Shown here: positions 8,043 to 15,642 of the stretch, piece after piece | Layout of the letters: each line of letters opens with the position of its first letter | Position numbering within the stretch: the first letter of the stretch is position 1 | Notes under the pieces: generated by a model | Databases searched by the model: none | What the model was told of the DNA's origin: nothing | Seen by the model: the letters and a program-made list of their open reading frames with translations, nothing else | Translations under genes and position numbers: made by a program | NCBI RefSeq assembly: GCF_000721235.1 | Contig: NZ_JOFH01000057.1 | Location: 1 to 28,481 of the forward strand | Reading direction: 5' to 3' | DNA length: 28,481 nucleotides | Origin: Streptomyces olivaceus | GTDB taxonomy: Bacteria; Actinomycetota; Actinomycetes; Streptomycetales; Streptomycetaceae

Positions 8043-9213
8043 CGGGTACCTCCATCTCGATCGTGGTGCCCTCGCCGGGCGCGGAGTGCACGGTCAGCCT
8101 GCCGCCGGTGCCGCCTGCCCGGTCGCGCATCGAGACCAGGCCCAGGTGGCGTCCGGCGCGGCGGACCGCGCGCGGGTCGAAACCGCCGCCGTCGTCGGTG
8201 ACGCGCAGGACTGCCCCGGAGTCCTGCCGCTTCAGGGTCACCTCGACGTGCGCGGCCCCGGAGTGGCGCAGGGCGTTGTGCAGGGCCTCCTGGGCGACGC
8301 GCAGCAGGGCCTCCTCCTGGGCGGCGGGCAGGGCCTTGACGCCGTGGCCGGCGAAGGTGACGCGGGCGGCGTGGGCGCGGTCGAGGACCTGGATCTGGGT
8401 GCGCAGGGTGGCGACGAGGCCGTCCTCCTCCAGGGCGGCGGGGCGCAGCTCGACGACGGCCGCGCGCAGCTCGTCGGCGGCCTCCGCGGCCAGGGTGGCG
8501 ACCTGGTGCAGCTCGCCCTTGGCCCGCGCGGGGTCGCGGTCGACCAGGGCGGTGGCGGCCTGGGCGGTCAGGCGCAGGGAGAACAGCTTCTGGCTGACCG
8601 CGTCGTGCAGCTCGTGGGCGAGGCGGGAGCGCTCCTCGGCGATGGTCAGCTCGCGGCTGCGTTCGTACAGGCGCGCGTTGGTGAGGGCGATCGCGGCGTG
8701 CTGGGCGAGGATGCCGAGCAGTTCCTCGTCGTCCGGGGTGAAGCCGCAGGTGCCCGATGGTTCGGGACACGGGGAGTGTGCGGGGTCTTGGCCTTCGGGG
8801 CGCAGCTTGTTGGCCAGGAACAGGGCGCCGATGACCTCGTCGCCGTCGCGGATCGGCAGGCCCAGGAAGTCGACCAGGTCGGGGTGGGCGGACGGCCAGC
8901 CGCCGAAGCGCGGGTCCTTGCGGACGTCGGCGAGGCGCTCCGGAGTGGCCTCGTGGAGCATCGCGGCGAGGATGCCGTGCTGGCGCGGCAGCGGGCCGAT
9001 GGCCTTCCACTGCTCGTCGCTGACGCCGTCGACCACGAACTGGGCGAAGCCGCCGTGGTCGTCGGGTACGCCGAGGGCGGCGTACTGCGCGTCGAGCAGT
9101 TCGCGGGCCGAGGCGACGATCGTCTTGAGGACGTCGCGCACCTCGAGGTGCCTGCTCATGGCCAGCAGCGCGGAACTGACCGCCGCGAGGCCGGACCGGG
9201 GGCCGTGGCTCAT
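8035..9213 (-). CDS. GAF-domain sensor histidine kinase (HisKA_3 type)
   Basis: A 392-residue soluble kinase. It has an N-terminal helix, a GAF domain (about 25-185), a HisKA_3 dimerisation helix with [11 protein letters not shown] (phospho-acceptor His203), and a HATPase_c domain with N box [12 protein letters not shown]1 box DDGGGFDPR and G2 box [14 protein letters not shown]. There is no transmembrane segment, so it senses a cytoplasmic signal. An unusual loop in the GAF domain, CPEPSGTC (Cys149 and Cys156), could be redox-active or bind metal; that is inference. The gene overlaps the regulator gene by 8 nt. TACCGT ends 6 nt before the ATG, suggesting a leaderless message. The overall architecture recalls DevS/DosT-like kinases, but a haem-binding role is not shown. 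Confidence 0.93.
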   Translation of the reverse strand: MSHGPRSGLAAVSSALLAMSRHLEVRDVLKTIVASARELLDAQYAALGVPDDHGGFAQFVVDGVSDEQWKAIGPLPRQHGILAAMLHEATPERLADVRKDPRFGGWPSAHPDLVDFLGLPIRDGDEVIGALFLANKLRPEGQDPAHSPCPEPSGTCGFTPDDEELLGILAQHAAIALTNARLYERSRELTIAEERSRLAHELHDAVSQKLFSLRLTAQAATALVDRDPARAKGELHQVATLAAEAADELRAAVVELRPAALEEDGLVATLRTQIQVLDRAHAARVTFAGHGVKALPAAQEEALLRVAQEALHNALRHSGAAHVEVTLKRQDSGAVLRVTDDGGGFDPRAVRRAGRHLGLVSMRDRAGGTGGRLTVHSAPGEGTTIEMEVPGG

Positions 9214-9219
9214 GTCCTC

Positions 9220-9225
9220 ACGGTA
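9220..9225 (-). promoter_or_regulatory. Candidate -10 box of the histidine kinase operon (leaderless arrangement)
   Basis: TACCGT ends exactly 6 nt before the ATG at 9213 on the minus strand. No good -35 or separate ribosome binding site is visible. Confidence 0.4.
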
Positions 9226-9325
9226 CCGGTGGGGGGTGACAGCGGGATCGGCCCTGTGACCGCCGCGCCTGGGGCGGTGGTCCTAGGTCTGTCGGCCCGG
9301 GCCGGGGGTCCCCTCCGCCGGGCCT

Positions 9326-9340
9326 AGGGCGAAGGGCCCT
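9326..9340. promoter_or_regulatory. Inverted repeat in the divergent kinase/SDR intergenic region
   Basis: AGGGCGAAGGGCCCT has perfect 5-bp arms around GAAGG and sits between two divergent genes (9214-9445). Further GGCC-rich symmetry follows (9341-9355). It could be an operator for the adjacent NarL-type regulator, since DevR/OsdR-type boxes in Streptomyces are similarly GGGnC/GnCCC symmetric. GC-rich chance is a real alternative. The rest of this 232-bp gap holds no gene. Confidence 0.3.
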
Positions 9341-9445
9341 GGCCGGTTGGGGCCCGTGCCCGAGGTGGCCGGTGGGGCGCGCTTCCTACGTTGAGGATCA
9401 CGCCGGGCCGACCGGGCGGCGGGGACGACGAAGGGGACGTGTGTC

Positions 9446-10141
9446 ATGCCGGTAGCGATCATCACGGGGGCGTCGAAGGGACTGGGCCGGGCGTTCGCCG
9501 AGGCCCTGGCGGCGCGCGGCTGGGACCTGGTCGTGGACGCCAGGGACGCCGAGGTCCTCCAGGGGACGGCGACGGCGCTGGAGGCGTATGGCGCGCGGGT
9601 GACGGCGTTGCCGGGGGACGTCACCGACGCCGGGCACCGGGCGGCCCTGGTGGCGGGTGCGCGGCTGCTGGGCGGCGTGGATCTGCTGGTGAGCAACGCG
9701 AGCGCGCTGGGCGCGGAGCCGCTGGTGCGGCTGGCGGAGCTGCCGCTGGACGGGCTGCGGCGGGCCCTGGAGGTGAACGTGGTGGCGGCGCTGGGCCTGG
9801 TGCGTGAGGCTTTGCCGTCGCTGCGGGCGGCGCCGGCGGGTGCGGTGCTGACGGTCAGCTCGGACGCGGCGGCCGAGGCGTACGAGACGTGGGGCGGTTA
9901 CGGGGCGTCGAAGGCGGCCCTGGACCAGCTGGCGGCGGTGCTGGGCGCCGAGGAGCCGGGGCTGCGGGTCTGGGCGGTCGATCCGGGGGACATGGCCACG
10001 GACCTGTACGCGGCCGCCGTACCGGACGACGACGATCCGCGGCCCGATCCGGTGAGCGTCGTACCGGCGCTGCTGCGGCTGCTGGACGAGCGGCCGGCCA
10101 GTGGGCGGTACGGGGCTCCGGCGCTGCTGGAGGAGCGGTGA
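9446..10141 (+). CDS. Short-chain dehydrogenase/reductase (classical SDR)
   Basis: A 231-residue classical SDR. The nucleotide-binding motif TGASKGLG is at residues 7-14, and Asn111, Ser139, Tyr152 and Lys156 (in YGASK) complete the catalytic tetrad. The usual NNAG is changed to SNAS (83-86). Asp31 and Arg33 at the end of strand 2 leave the cofactor preference open. The DPGDMATDL segment after strand 6 is family-typical. AAGGGGAC precedes the ATG. The stop codon overlaps the GTG start of the queA-like gene (GTGA), so the two are probably co-translated. The substrate is unknown; coupling to the queA homologue suggests a joint role but does not define it. Confidence 0.9.
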   Translation: MPVAIITGASKGLGRAFAEALAARGWDLVVDARDAEVLQGTATALEAYGARVTALPGDVTDAGHRAALVAGARLLGGVDLLVSNASALGAEPLVRLAELPLDGLRRALEVNVVAALGLVREALPSLRAAPAGAVLTVSSDAAAEAYETWGGYGASKAALDQLAAVLGAEEPGLRVWAVDPGDMATDLYAAAVPDDDDPRPDPVSVVPALLRLLDERPASGRYGAPALLEER

Positions 10142-11301
10142 GGGGGCCGGCACTGAGGGTGCCCGAGGAGCTGTCGGCCCGGGTTCCGGCCGAGCAGCGG
10201 GGGGCCGGCCGGGACCGGGACGGCGTACGGCTGCTGGTGTCGCACGGCAGGGAGGTGTCGCACCACGTCTTCGGGGAGCTGCCGGGGCTGCTGCGGGCCG
10301 GGGATCTGCTGGTGGTCAACACGTCGCCCACGCTGGCCGCCGCCGTGGACGGCCGGGTCGGGCACACGCGCGTGGTGGTGCATTTCTCCACGCGCGGGGA
10401 CGACGGACGGTGGGCCGTCGAGCTGCGGGAACCGGACGGGAGGGGCACCACGCGCGCGCGTGCGGGCGCGCCGGGCACCCCGCGCGCGCGTGCGGAAGTA
10501 ACGGAAGCAGCGGAAGAAACCTCCCGCACGCGCGCGCGTGCGGGAGTAAGGGGACGCGGGGCGCTGCCCGCGGCGGCCGGTGGTGGTCCGGCGGGGGCCC
10601 AGGTGCGGCTGCCGGGCGGTGCGCGGCTGGTGCTGGAGGAACCGCTGAGCGTGCGCGGGGACCGGTTGTGGTGGGCGCGGGTGTCGGGGGCGGAGGTGCC
10701 GGCGGTGCTGCGGGAGCACGGGCGGGCGATCCGCTACTCCTACACGGAGCGGGACCAGCCGCTGTCGGCGTACCAGACGGTGTTCGCGCTGCCGTCCGCG
10801 GACGGGACGGGCAGCGCGGAGATGCCGAGTGCGGCGCGGCCCTTCACGGCGCGGCTGGTGGCGGAGCTGGTGAGCCGCGGGGTGCAGTTCGCGCCGGTGA
10901 CGCTGCACACGGGGGTGGCCTCGGCGGAGGTGCACGAGCCTCCGTATCCGGAGCGGTTCTCGGTGCCGGAGGCGTCGGCGCGGCTGATCAACGCGGCCGG
11001 TGCCGGTGACGGGCGGGTGATCGCGGTGGGGACGACCGCGGTGCGGGCGGTGGAGTCGGCGGCCGGGGCCGGCGGGGTCGTGCGGGCGGCGGCGGGGTGG
11101 ACCGACCTGGTCGTGACTCCGGAGCGCGGGGTGCGGGTGGTGGACGGCCTGCTCACGGGGCTGCACGAGCCCGAGGCCTCGCATCTGCTGATGCTGGAGG
11201 CGGTGGCGGGGCGGGCGGCGATCGACCGCGGGTACGACGCCGCGGTGCGCGGGCGCTACCTGTGGCACGAGTTCGGCGACGTCCATCTCCTGCTGCCGTA
11301 G
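10138..11301 (+). CDS. Divergent QueA homologue (S-adenosylmethionine:tRNA ribosyltransferase-isomerase family)
   Basis: A 387-residue member of the QueA family (Queuosine_synth fold). Recognisable blocks are HHVFGELPGLLRAGDLLVVN near the N-terminus, YQTVFALP, TLHTGVAS (canonical TLHVGLG), GRVIAVGTTAVRAVES and GWTDLVVTPERGVRVVDGLL, followed by LHEPEASHLLML. It departs from canonical QueA: the NDTRV motif reads NTSPT, and GSVAAPTAGLHFT reads GSAEMPSAARPFT. An Ala/Arg-rich insert of roughly 50 residues (about 10440-10600) interrupts the N-terminal domain. The GTG start overlaps the SDR stop by 4 nt; upstream in-frame codons lie inside the SDR gene. No tgt, queC, queD, queE or queF lies nearby, so a queuosine role is doubtful. 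Family membership is firm; the reaction is not. Confidence 0.85.
   Translation: MRGPALRVPEELSARVPAEQRGAGRDRDGVRLLVSHGREVSHHVFGELPGLLRAGDLLVVNTSPTLAAAVDGRVGHTRVVVHFSTRGDDGRWAVELREPDGRGTTRARAGAPGTPRARAEVTEAAEETSRTRARAGVRGRGALPAAAGGGPAGAQVRLPGGARLVLEEPLSVRGDRLWWARVSGAEVPAVLREHGRAIRYSYTERDQPLSAYQTVFALPSADGTGSAEMPSAARPFTARLVAELVSRGVQFAPVTLHTGVASAEVHEPPYPERFSVPEASARLINAAGAGDGRVIAVGTTAVRAVESAAGAGGVVRAAAGWTDLVVTPERGVRVVDGLLTGLHEPEASHLLMLEAVAGRAAIDRGYDAAVRGRYLWHEFGDVHLLLP
10521..10546. repeat. 26-bp perfect palindrome inside the queA-like gene, third of three CG-rich repeats
   Basis: Positions 10521-10533 are the exact reverse complement of 10534-10546. The centre is an alternating CG run flanked by CTCCCGCA and TGCGGGAG. 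The 15-mer CGCGCGCGCGTGCGG within it recurs exactly at 10451-10465 and 10481-10495. The three copies are in frame (spacings 30 and 48) and encode Arg-Ala-Arg-Ala. Alternating CG of this length can adopt Z-form or cruciform structure. Confidence 0.85.
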
Positions 11302-11686
11302 GCGGCAGCGGCACTGCGGTGCGGAGAGGCGCGGGCAGGCTCGGGCAGGCACTCACGCATCGCATTGCTTCAGCAACAAAACGTGAGACCGGCGGGGGTC
11401 GGATGTGAGCCCGCGCATAGGGCGCACGTCACGTACGAAGAGGATTAGGAGAGCGACTCGTCCGTTTTGACCGGGGGAAACAGTCCCCTCTGTCCCTTTT
11501 CACCCGACCCTGATCCACTACCTCGGATCGTACGTCACACCTTTGCCACCGAATTTTGCGACCGCTAAGAATTGCTTTCGTCGCTCAGCGCTGCGGGTTT
11601 CGGTCCGCGGTGTTTGTGCCCCAAGCACCAACTGTCCCCACCGGACGAGAGCGACCTCCGCGCTATTCGAAGAGGTCTATCCCGCC
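11302..11686 (+). other. 385-bp gap upstream of the SLT-domain gene; no gene seen
   Basis: No credible ORF. The DNA is less GC-rich than its surroundings, especially 11460-11600, which suggests a promoter and a long 5' leader. Observed elements are a small hairpin just after the queA-like stop (GCTGCC/GGCAGC, about 11284-11301), an inverted repeat CTCACG/CGTGAG (11352-11357 with 11382-11387), a TTGACC that could be a -35 near 11466, and GTCACGTAC/GTACGTCAC, related sequences near 11428 and 11530. I cannot match the leader to a known riboswitch. Confidence 0.5.
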
Positions 11687-12385
11687 ATGCTCAAGAACAT
11701 CCTTCCCCGTGGTCGCAGTCGAAGCCTGAACCGCACCCAGAAGGCCGCGATAGCCGGCGTCGGCACGCTCGGCGCCGCCGCCGTCGCCCTCACCGCCGTC
11801 CCGGCCAGCGGCCAGTCGACCACCAGCGAGGCCGCTCCCACGGCCAAGGTGGAGTACAGCACCAAGCAGATCAAGGACGTGGACGCCGGCGTCACCGGCC
11901 AGCTCGCCGGCGCGAGCCAGAAGGTCGCCGCGATCGACGCCAAGAAGGAGGCGGCCTCGAACAAGGCCACCACCACGAAGAAGGCCGTCGAGAAGCACGA
12001 GACGAAGAAGTCCACCAGCCGCTCCGCCGAGCGCACCGAGGTCAAGAAGGCCGCGAAGTCCTACCCGGACAACCTCGACGGCTGGATCCGCGAGGCCCGG
12101 GCCATCCTGTCCAAGCACGACATCCCGGGTACCTACGACGGCATCCACCGCAACGTCATGCGGGAGTCGTCCGGCAACCCGAAGGCCATCAACGACTGGG
12201 ACATCAACGCCATCAACGGCATCCCGTCCAAGGGCCTGCTCCAGGTGATCCCGCCGACGTTCAAGGCGTACCACGTGCCCGGCACGTCCTGGGACATCTA
12301 CGACCCGGTCGCCAACATCGCCGCCGCGTGCAACTACGCCGCGGACAAGTACGGCACCATGGACAACGTCGACAGCGCGTACTGA
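11687..12385 (+). CDS. Secreted SLT-domain (lytic transglycosylase-like) protein
   Basis: A 232-residue exported protein. The N-terminus is basic (KNILPRGRSRSLNRTQK), then a hydrophobic core at about 20-38 and a likely cleavage site near VPASGQ. Residues 45-125 form an Ala/Lys/Thr-rich charged linker, probably extended along the wall. The C-terminal 100 residues form a transglycosylase SLT-type domain: the catalytic Glu is in MRESSGNP, followed by INDWDINAINGIPSKG, GLLQVIPPTFKAYH and DPVANIAAACNYAADKYG. Such enzymes cleave peptidoglycan glycan strands during growth or spore development. The ATG at 11687 has GAGG about 10 nt upstream; a longer in-frame ORF from 11543 would destroy the signal peptide. 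A strong terminator follows. The domain call is firm; activity is inferred. Confidence 0.9.
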   Translation: MLKNILPRGRSRSLNRTQKAAIAGVGTLGAAAVALTAVPASGQSTTSEAAPTAKVEYSTKQIKDVDAGVTGQLAGASQKVAAIDAKKEAASNKATTTKKAVEKHETKKSTSRSAERTEVKKAAKSYPDNLDGWIREARAILSKHDIPGTYDGIHRNVMRESSGNPKAINDWDINAINGIPSKGLLQVIPPTFKAYHVPGTSWDIYDPVANIAAACNYAADKYGTMDNVDSAY

Positions 12386-12431
12386 GGTCGGCGCGGACCT
12401 CTTCACGACGTCGCCGACGCCGAATCCACCG

Positions 12432-12472
12432 CCGAAGGGCGGCACCCCACTGAACGGGGTGCCGCCCTTCGG
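12432..12472. terminator. Bidirectional terminator between the SLT gene and the FHA-ABC gene
   Basis: A perfect 17-bp stem (12432-12448 with 12456-12472) with a 7-nt loop lies between the convergent stop codons. It has CGAAGGGC/GCCCTTCG at its base and no T-tract. Confidence 0.88.
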
Positions 12473-12508
12473 GGCGTGCGAGGGGGCTGCGAGCCGCCCG
12501 GCCACCTG

Positions 12509-15082
12509 CTACTTGCGCATGACCTCGGGCTCGTGGCGGCGCAGGAAGCGGGCCACGAAGAAGCCGCAGATCACGCCGAGGACGATCAGGGCCGCCATGT
12601 CCAGGCCCCAGGCGCCGACGGTGTGCTCCCACAGCGGGTCGGCCTCGGATCCCTGCTCGGGCGGGCTGATCTTATTGAAGTCCAGCGTGGCACCGGCCGC
12701 GGCGACCGCCCAGCGCGACGGCATCAGGTACGAGAACTGGTTGACGCCCACCGCGTCGTTCAGGGCGAAGAGGCAGCCGGTGAAGACGACCTGGATGATC
12801 GCGAACATGACCAGCAGCGGCATGGTCTTCTCGGCGGTCTTGACCAGCGAGGAGATGATCAGGCCGAACATCATCGAGGTGAAGCCCAGCGCCATGATCG
12901 GCAGTGACAGCTCGACCAGGGGCAGGCCGCTCAGGACCAGGCCCTCCTCGGGGATCTCCCGGGTCGCGAAGCCGATCACGCCGACCAGCAGGCCCTGGAG
13001 CACGGTGACCGTGCCGAGCACGAAGACCTTGGACATCAGGTACGCGGACCGGGAGAGGCCGGTCGCGCGTTCCCGCTCGTAGATGACCCGTTCCTTGATC
13101 AGCTCGCGGACGGAGTTCGCGGCGCCGGCGAAGCAGGCGCCGACCGCGAGGATCAGCAGGACCGTGGTGGCGGTGCCGTTGGGAATGATCCGGCCGGTCT
13201 GCGGGTTGGCGGGATTGGGCAGCAGGCCCTTGTCCGGGTCGATGAGCAGGCTGACCGCGCCCAGCACCGCGGGCAGGATCACCGTCAGGGCGAGGAAGCC
13301 CTTGTCGGAGACGATCACCGAGACGTAGCGCCGGACCAGGGTGACGAACTGGGACATCCAGCCCTGCGGTTTCGGCGGCTTCATCGCCTGCATCGCGGGC
13401 ACCTGTACGCACTGCGGCGCCACGGCGTCGATGTCGGCGGCGTACATCTGGTAGTGCTGCGAGCCCTTCCAGCGGCCCGCCCAGTCGTAGTCGCGGTAGT
13501 TCTCGAAGGCGGAGAAGACGTCGGCCCAGGTGTCGTAGCCGAAGAAGTTCAGCGCCTCCTCGGGCGGACCGAAGTACGCCACCGAACCGCCCGGCGCCAT
13601 CACGAGGAGCTTGTCGCAGGTCGCCAGCTCGGCCACCGAGTGGGTGACGACGAGGACCGTGCGGCCGTCGTCGGCCAGGCCGCGCAGCAGCTGCATGACG
13701 TCGCGGTCCATGCCCGGGTCGAGGCCGGAGGTCGGCTCGTCCAGGAAGATCAGCGACGGCTTGGTGAGCAGCTCCAGGGCGACGGAGACGCGCTTGCGCT
13801 GGCCGCCGGACAGGGACGTGACCTTCTTGTCCTTGTGGATGTCCAGCTTCAGCTCGCGCAGCACCTCGTCGATGCGGGAGTCGCGCTCGGCGGCCGTGGT
13901 GTCGGCCGGGAAGCGGAGCTTCGCCGCGTACTTGAGGGCCTTCTTGACGGTCAGCTCCTTGTGCAGGATGTCGTCCTGCGGGACCAGACCGATGCGCTGG
14001 CGCAGCTCGGCGAACTGCTTGTACAGGTTCCGGTTGTCGTAGAGGACCTCGCCCTGGTCGGCGGGCCGGTACCCGGTGAGCGCCTTCAGCAGGGTCGACT
14101 TGCCGGATCCGGACGGGCCGATCACCGCGATCAGCGACTTCTCGGGTACGCCGAAGGAGACGTCCTTGAGGATCTGCTTGCCGCCGTCGACCGTGACGGT
14201 CAGGTGGCGGGCGGAGAAGGACACCTCACCGGTGTCGACGAACTCCTCGAGCCGGTCGCCGACGATCCGGAACGTCGAGTGGCCGACGCCCACGATGTCG
14301 GTCGGGCCGAGCAGCTGGGAGCCGCCCTTCGCGATCGGCAGACCGTTGACGTACGTGCCGTTGTGCGAGCCCAGGTCGCGGATCTCCATGCGGCCGTCGG
14401 GCGTCGCGTGGAACTCCGCGTGATTGCGGGACACCTGCAGGTCGGAGACGACCAGCTCGTTCTCCAGGGCACGGCCGATGCGCATCACACGCCCGAGCGA
14501 GAACTGGTGGAACGTGGTCGGGCTCCGGTCGCCGTGTGCCGGTGGCGCCCCCGCCGCGCCGCCGGGTCCCTGTTGCTGCGGGAAGTGCGCCGCGGCCTGC
14601 TGCGGCTGCGGTGCGGCCTGCTGCGGCTGCTGCTGCCAGCCGGGCTGCGGTGCCTGCTGCGGATGCCCGTGCTGCGCGGCCTGCTGCGGTGGCTCCTGCA
14701 CCGGGGCCTGCTGCGCCCAGCCCGCGTTCGCGCCCTGCGCGGCGTACGGCTGCTGCTGCGGCTGGGCCTGCGGCGTGCCGACGGCGGCCTGGGCGCCGGT
14801 CAGGCTCACGCGCGGCCCGTCGGTGGCGTTGCCCAGGTTCAGCACCGTGCCGGCGCCGAGTTCCATCTGCTGGACCCGCTGCCCGTGCACGAAGGTGCCG
14901 TTGGTGCTGCCGTGATCCTCGACCACCCAACTGCGGCCGTTGAAACTGATCGTGGCATGCCGCCAGGAGACCCTGGCGTCGTCAAAAACAAGCTCCCCCT
15001 GCGGATCGCGTCCTAGCGCGTACGACCGGGACGGGTCGAGCGTCCAGGTCTGTCCATTGGATTCCAGTACGAGTTCCGGCAC
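12509..15082 (-). CDS. FHA-FHA-ABC transporter (Rv1747-like ATPase-permease fusion)
   Basis: An 857-residue fusion. FHA domain 1 (about 1-95) has GRD at 24-26, SWRH at 39-42 and GSTNGT. A Gln/Ala/Pro-rich linker follows (about 100-180). FHA domain 2 (about 195-275) has IGRALENE, SRNH and GSHNGT. The ABC ATPase (about 290-520) has Walker A GPSGSGKST, signature LSGGQRKR and Walker B LIFLDEPTSGLD, as in the ABCG/White type. An ABC2-type membrane domain with about six helices ends the protein. It matches M. tuberculosis Rv1747, whose FHA domains bind phosphothreonine deposited by Ser/Thr kinases and which is linked to export of cell-envelope lipid-linked material. The start is GTG at 15082 with GGGGCTGGA just upstream. 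The substrate here is unknown; no kinase gene is adjacent. Confidence 0.93.
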   Translation of the reverse strand: MPELVLESNGQTWTLDPSRSYALGRDPQGELVFDDARVSWRHATISFNGRSWVVEDHGSTNGTFVHGQRVQQMELGAGTVLNLGNATDGPRVSLTGAQAAVGTPQAQPQQQPYAAQGANAGWAQQAPVQEPPQQAAQHGHPQQAPQPGWQQQPQQAAPQPQQAAAHFPQQQGPGGAAGAPPAHGDRSPTTFHQFSLGRVMRIGRALENELVVSDLQVSRNHAEFHATPDGRMEIRDLGSHNGTYVNGLPIAKGGSQLLGPTDIVGVGHSTFRIVGDRLEEFVDTGEVSFSARHLTVTVDGGKQILKDVSFGVPEKSLIAVIGPSGSGKSTLLKALTGYRPADQGEVLYDNRNLYKQFAELRQRIGLVPQDDILHKELTVKKALKYAAKLRFPADTTAAERDSRIDEVLRELKLDIHKDKKVTSLSGGQRKRVSVALELLTKPSLIFLDEPTSGLDPGMDRDVMQLLRGLADDGRTVLVVTHSVAELATCDKLLVMAPGGSVAYFGPPEEALNFFGYDTWADVFSAFENYRDYDWAGRWKGSQHYQMYAADIDAVAPQCVQVPAMQAMKPPKPQGWMSQFVTLVRRYVSVIVSDKGFLALTVILPAVLGAVSLLIDPDKGLLPNPANPQTGRIIPNGTATTVLLILAVGACFAGAANSVRELIKERVIYERERATGLSRSAYLMSKVFVLGTVTVLQGLLVGVIGFATREIPEEGLVLSGLPLVELSLPIMALGFTSMMFGLIISSLVKTAEKTMPLLVMFAIIQVVFTGCLFALNDAVGVNQFSYLMPSRWAVAAAGATLDFNKISPPEQGSEADPLWEHTVGAWGLDMAALIVLGVICGFFVARFLRRHEPEVMRK

Positions 15083-15279
15083 TCCAGCCCCACTGAGTTG
15101 TCCCCCGATGTACCCCCGTCGCGGGGAGTCTAGGGATGTCGAACATCGGGGGGAACTATTTCAGGCTCGGGGCCCTGACCGAAAGTCGGGCCTTGTGAAA
15201 AGTGCGTAGGCGCCCATCGGCCGTTGTCGCCGCCGGGGTTGAAACCTGCGCGGAGAGTGGCATTCCACGCGAGGGGGAC

Positions 15280-15552
15280 ATGCGCGCGGCGGGCCCGCCG
15301 GGCAGATCACCCGCGGCGGTCGTGGCCGTCGCGGCAGCCGCGGCGCTCGAGGCGGGTGGTGCGTTGCCACCGTCCGGCGATGTGTCCGCGTTCGGGCTGA
15401 AAGGTATGGAGGCGCACACGGCCGTCGACATCCCGCCATTCCCCACTGCCCCGCTCGCCCTTGCCCGCCCGCTCGCCCTCGTCGGCAGGCGGGCGGCACT
15501 GTTGACACAGAGTGCCGTAATGGTGACAGAGGGGCGCTACCGGCATCAGTGA
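15280..15552 (+). CDS. Doubtful small ORF in the serB upstream region
   Basis: A 90-residue Ala/Pro-rich ORF whose ATG is preceded by a good GAGGGGGAC ribosome binding site. No domain, signal peptide or homologue is recognised. Third-position G/C bias is strong in the first half and fades in the second, which argues against a conserved gene. Other ORFs occur in the same stretch on both strands. The wider 560-bp gap (15083-15642) between the divergent FHA-ABC and serB genes otherwise shows no gene. It contains TTGACA at about 15503 and TACGGT at 15628-15633 just before serB. Confidence 0.2.
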   Translation: MRAAGPPGRSPAAVVAVAAAAALEAGGALPPSGDVSAFGLKGMEAHTAVDIPPFPTAPLALARPLALVGRRAALLTQSAVMVTEGRYRHQ

Positions 15553-15642
15553 GCCGGGGCGGGCGCCGCGTGCTTGCCCGGCTGTCCGTCAGGCGGACCT
15601 CGGCAGCGCACGGCACCGAGTGCCGGATACGGTGGAAACACC

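Noticed and set aside
7768..9327. 519-codon plus-strand ORF
   Set aside because: It is antisense to the kinase and response regulator, which have complete, recognisable domains.
11400..11686. c-di-AMP (ydaO) riboswitch upstream of the SLT cell-wall gene
   Set aside because: Such riboswitches precede cell-wall hydrolases in Streptomyces, but the conserved core blocks I would expect (for example the GAACCCGTCAGCTAACC-like segment) are absent.
13454..15016. 520-codon plus-strand ORF and a cysteine-rich ORF at 14424-14915
   Set aside because: Both are antisense to the FHA-ABC gene; the cysteine runs are the complement of Gln/Ala-rich linker codons.
15156..15616. Minus-strand ORFs in the serB upstream region
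   Set aside because: They have no ribosome binding site, no domain, and weaker codon bias than the already doubtful plus-strand ORF.
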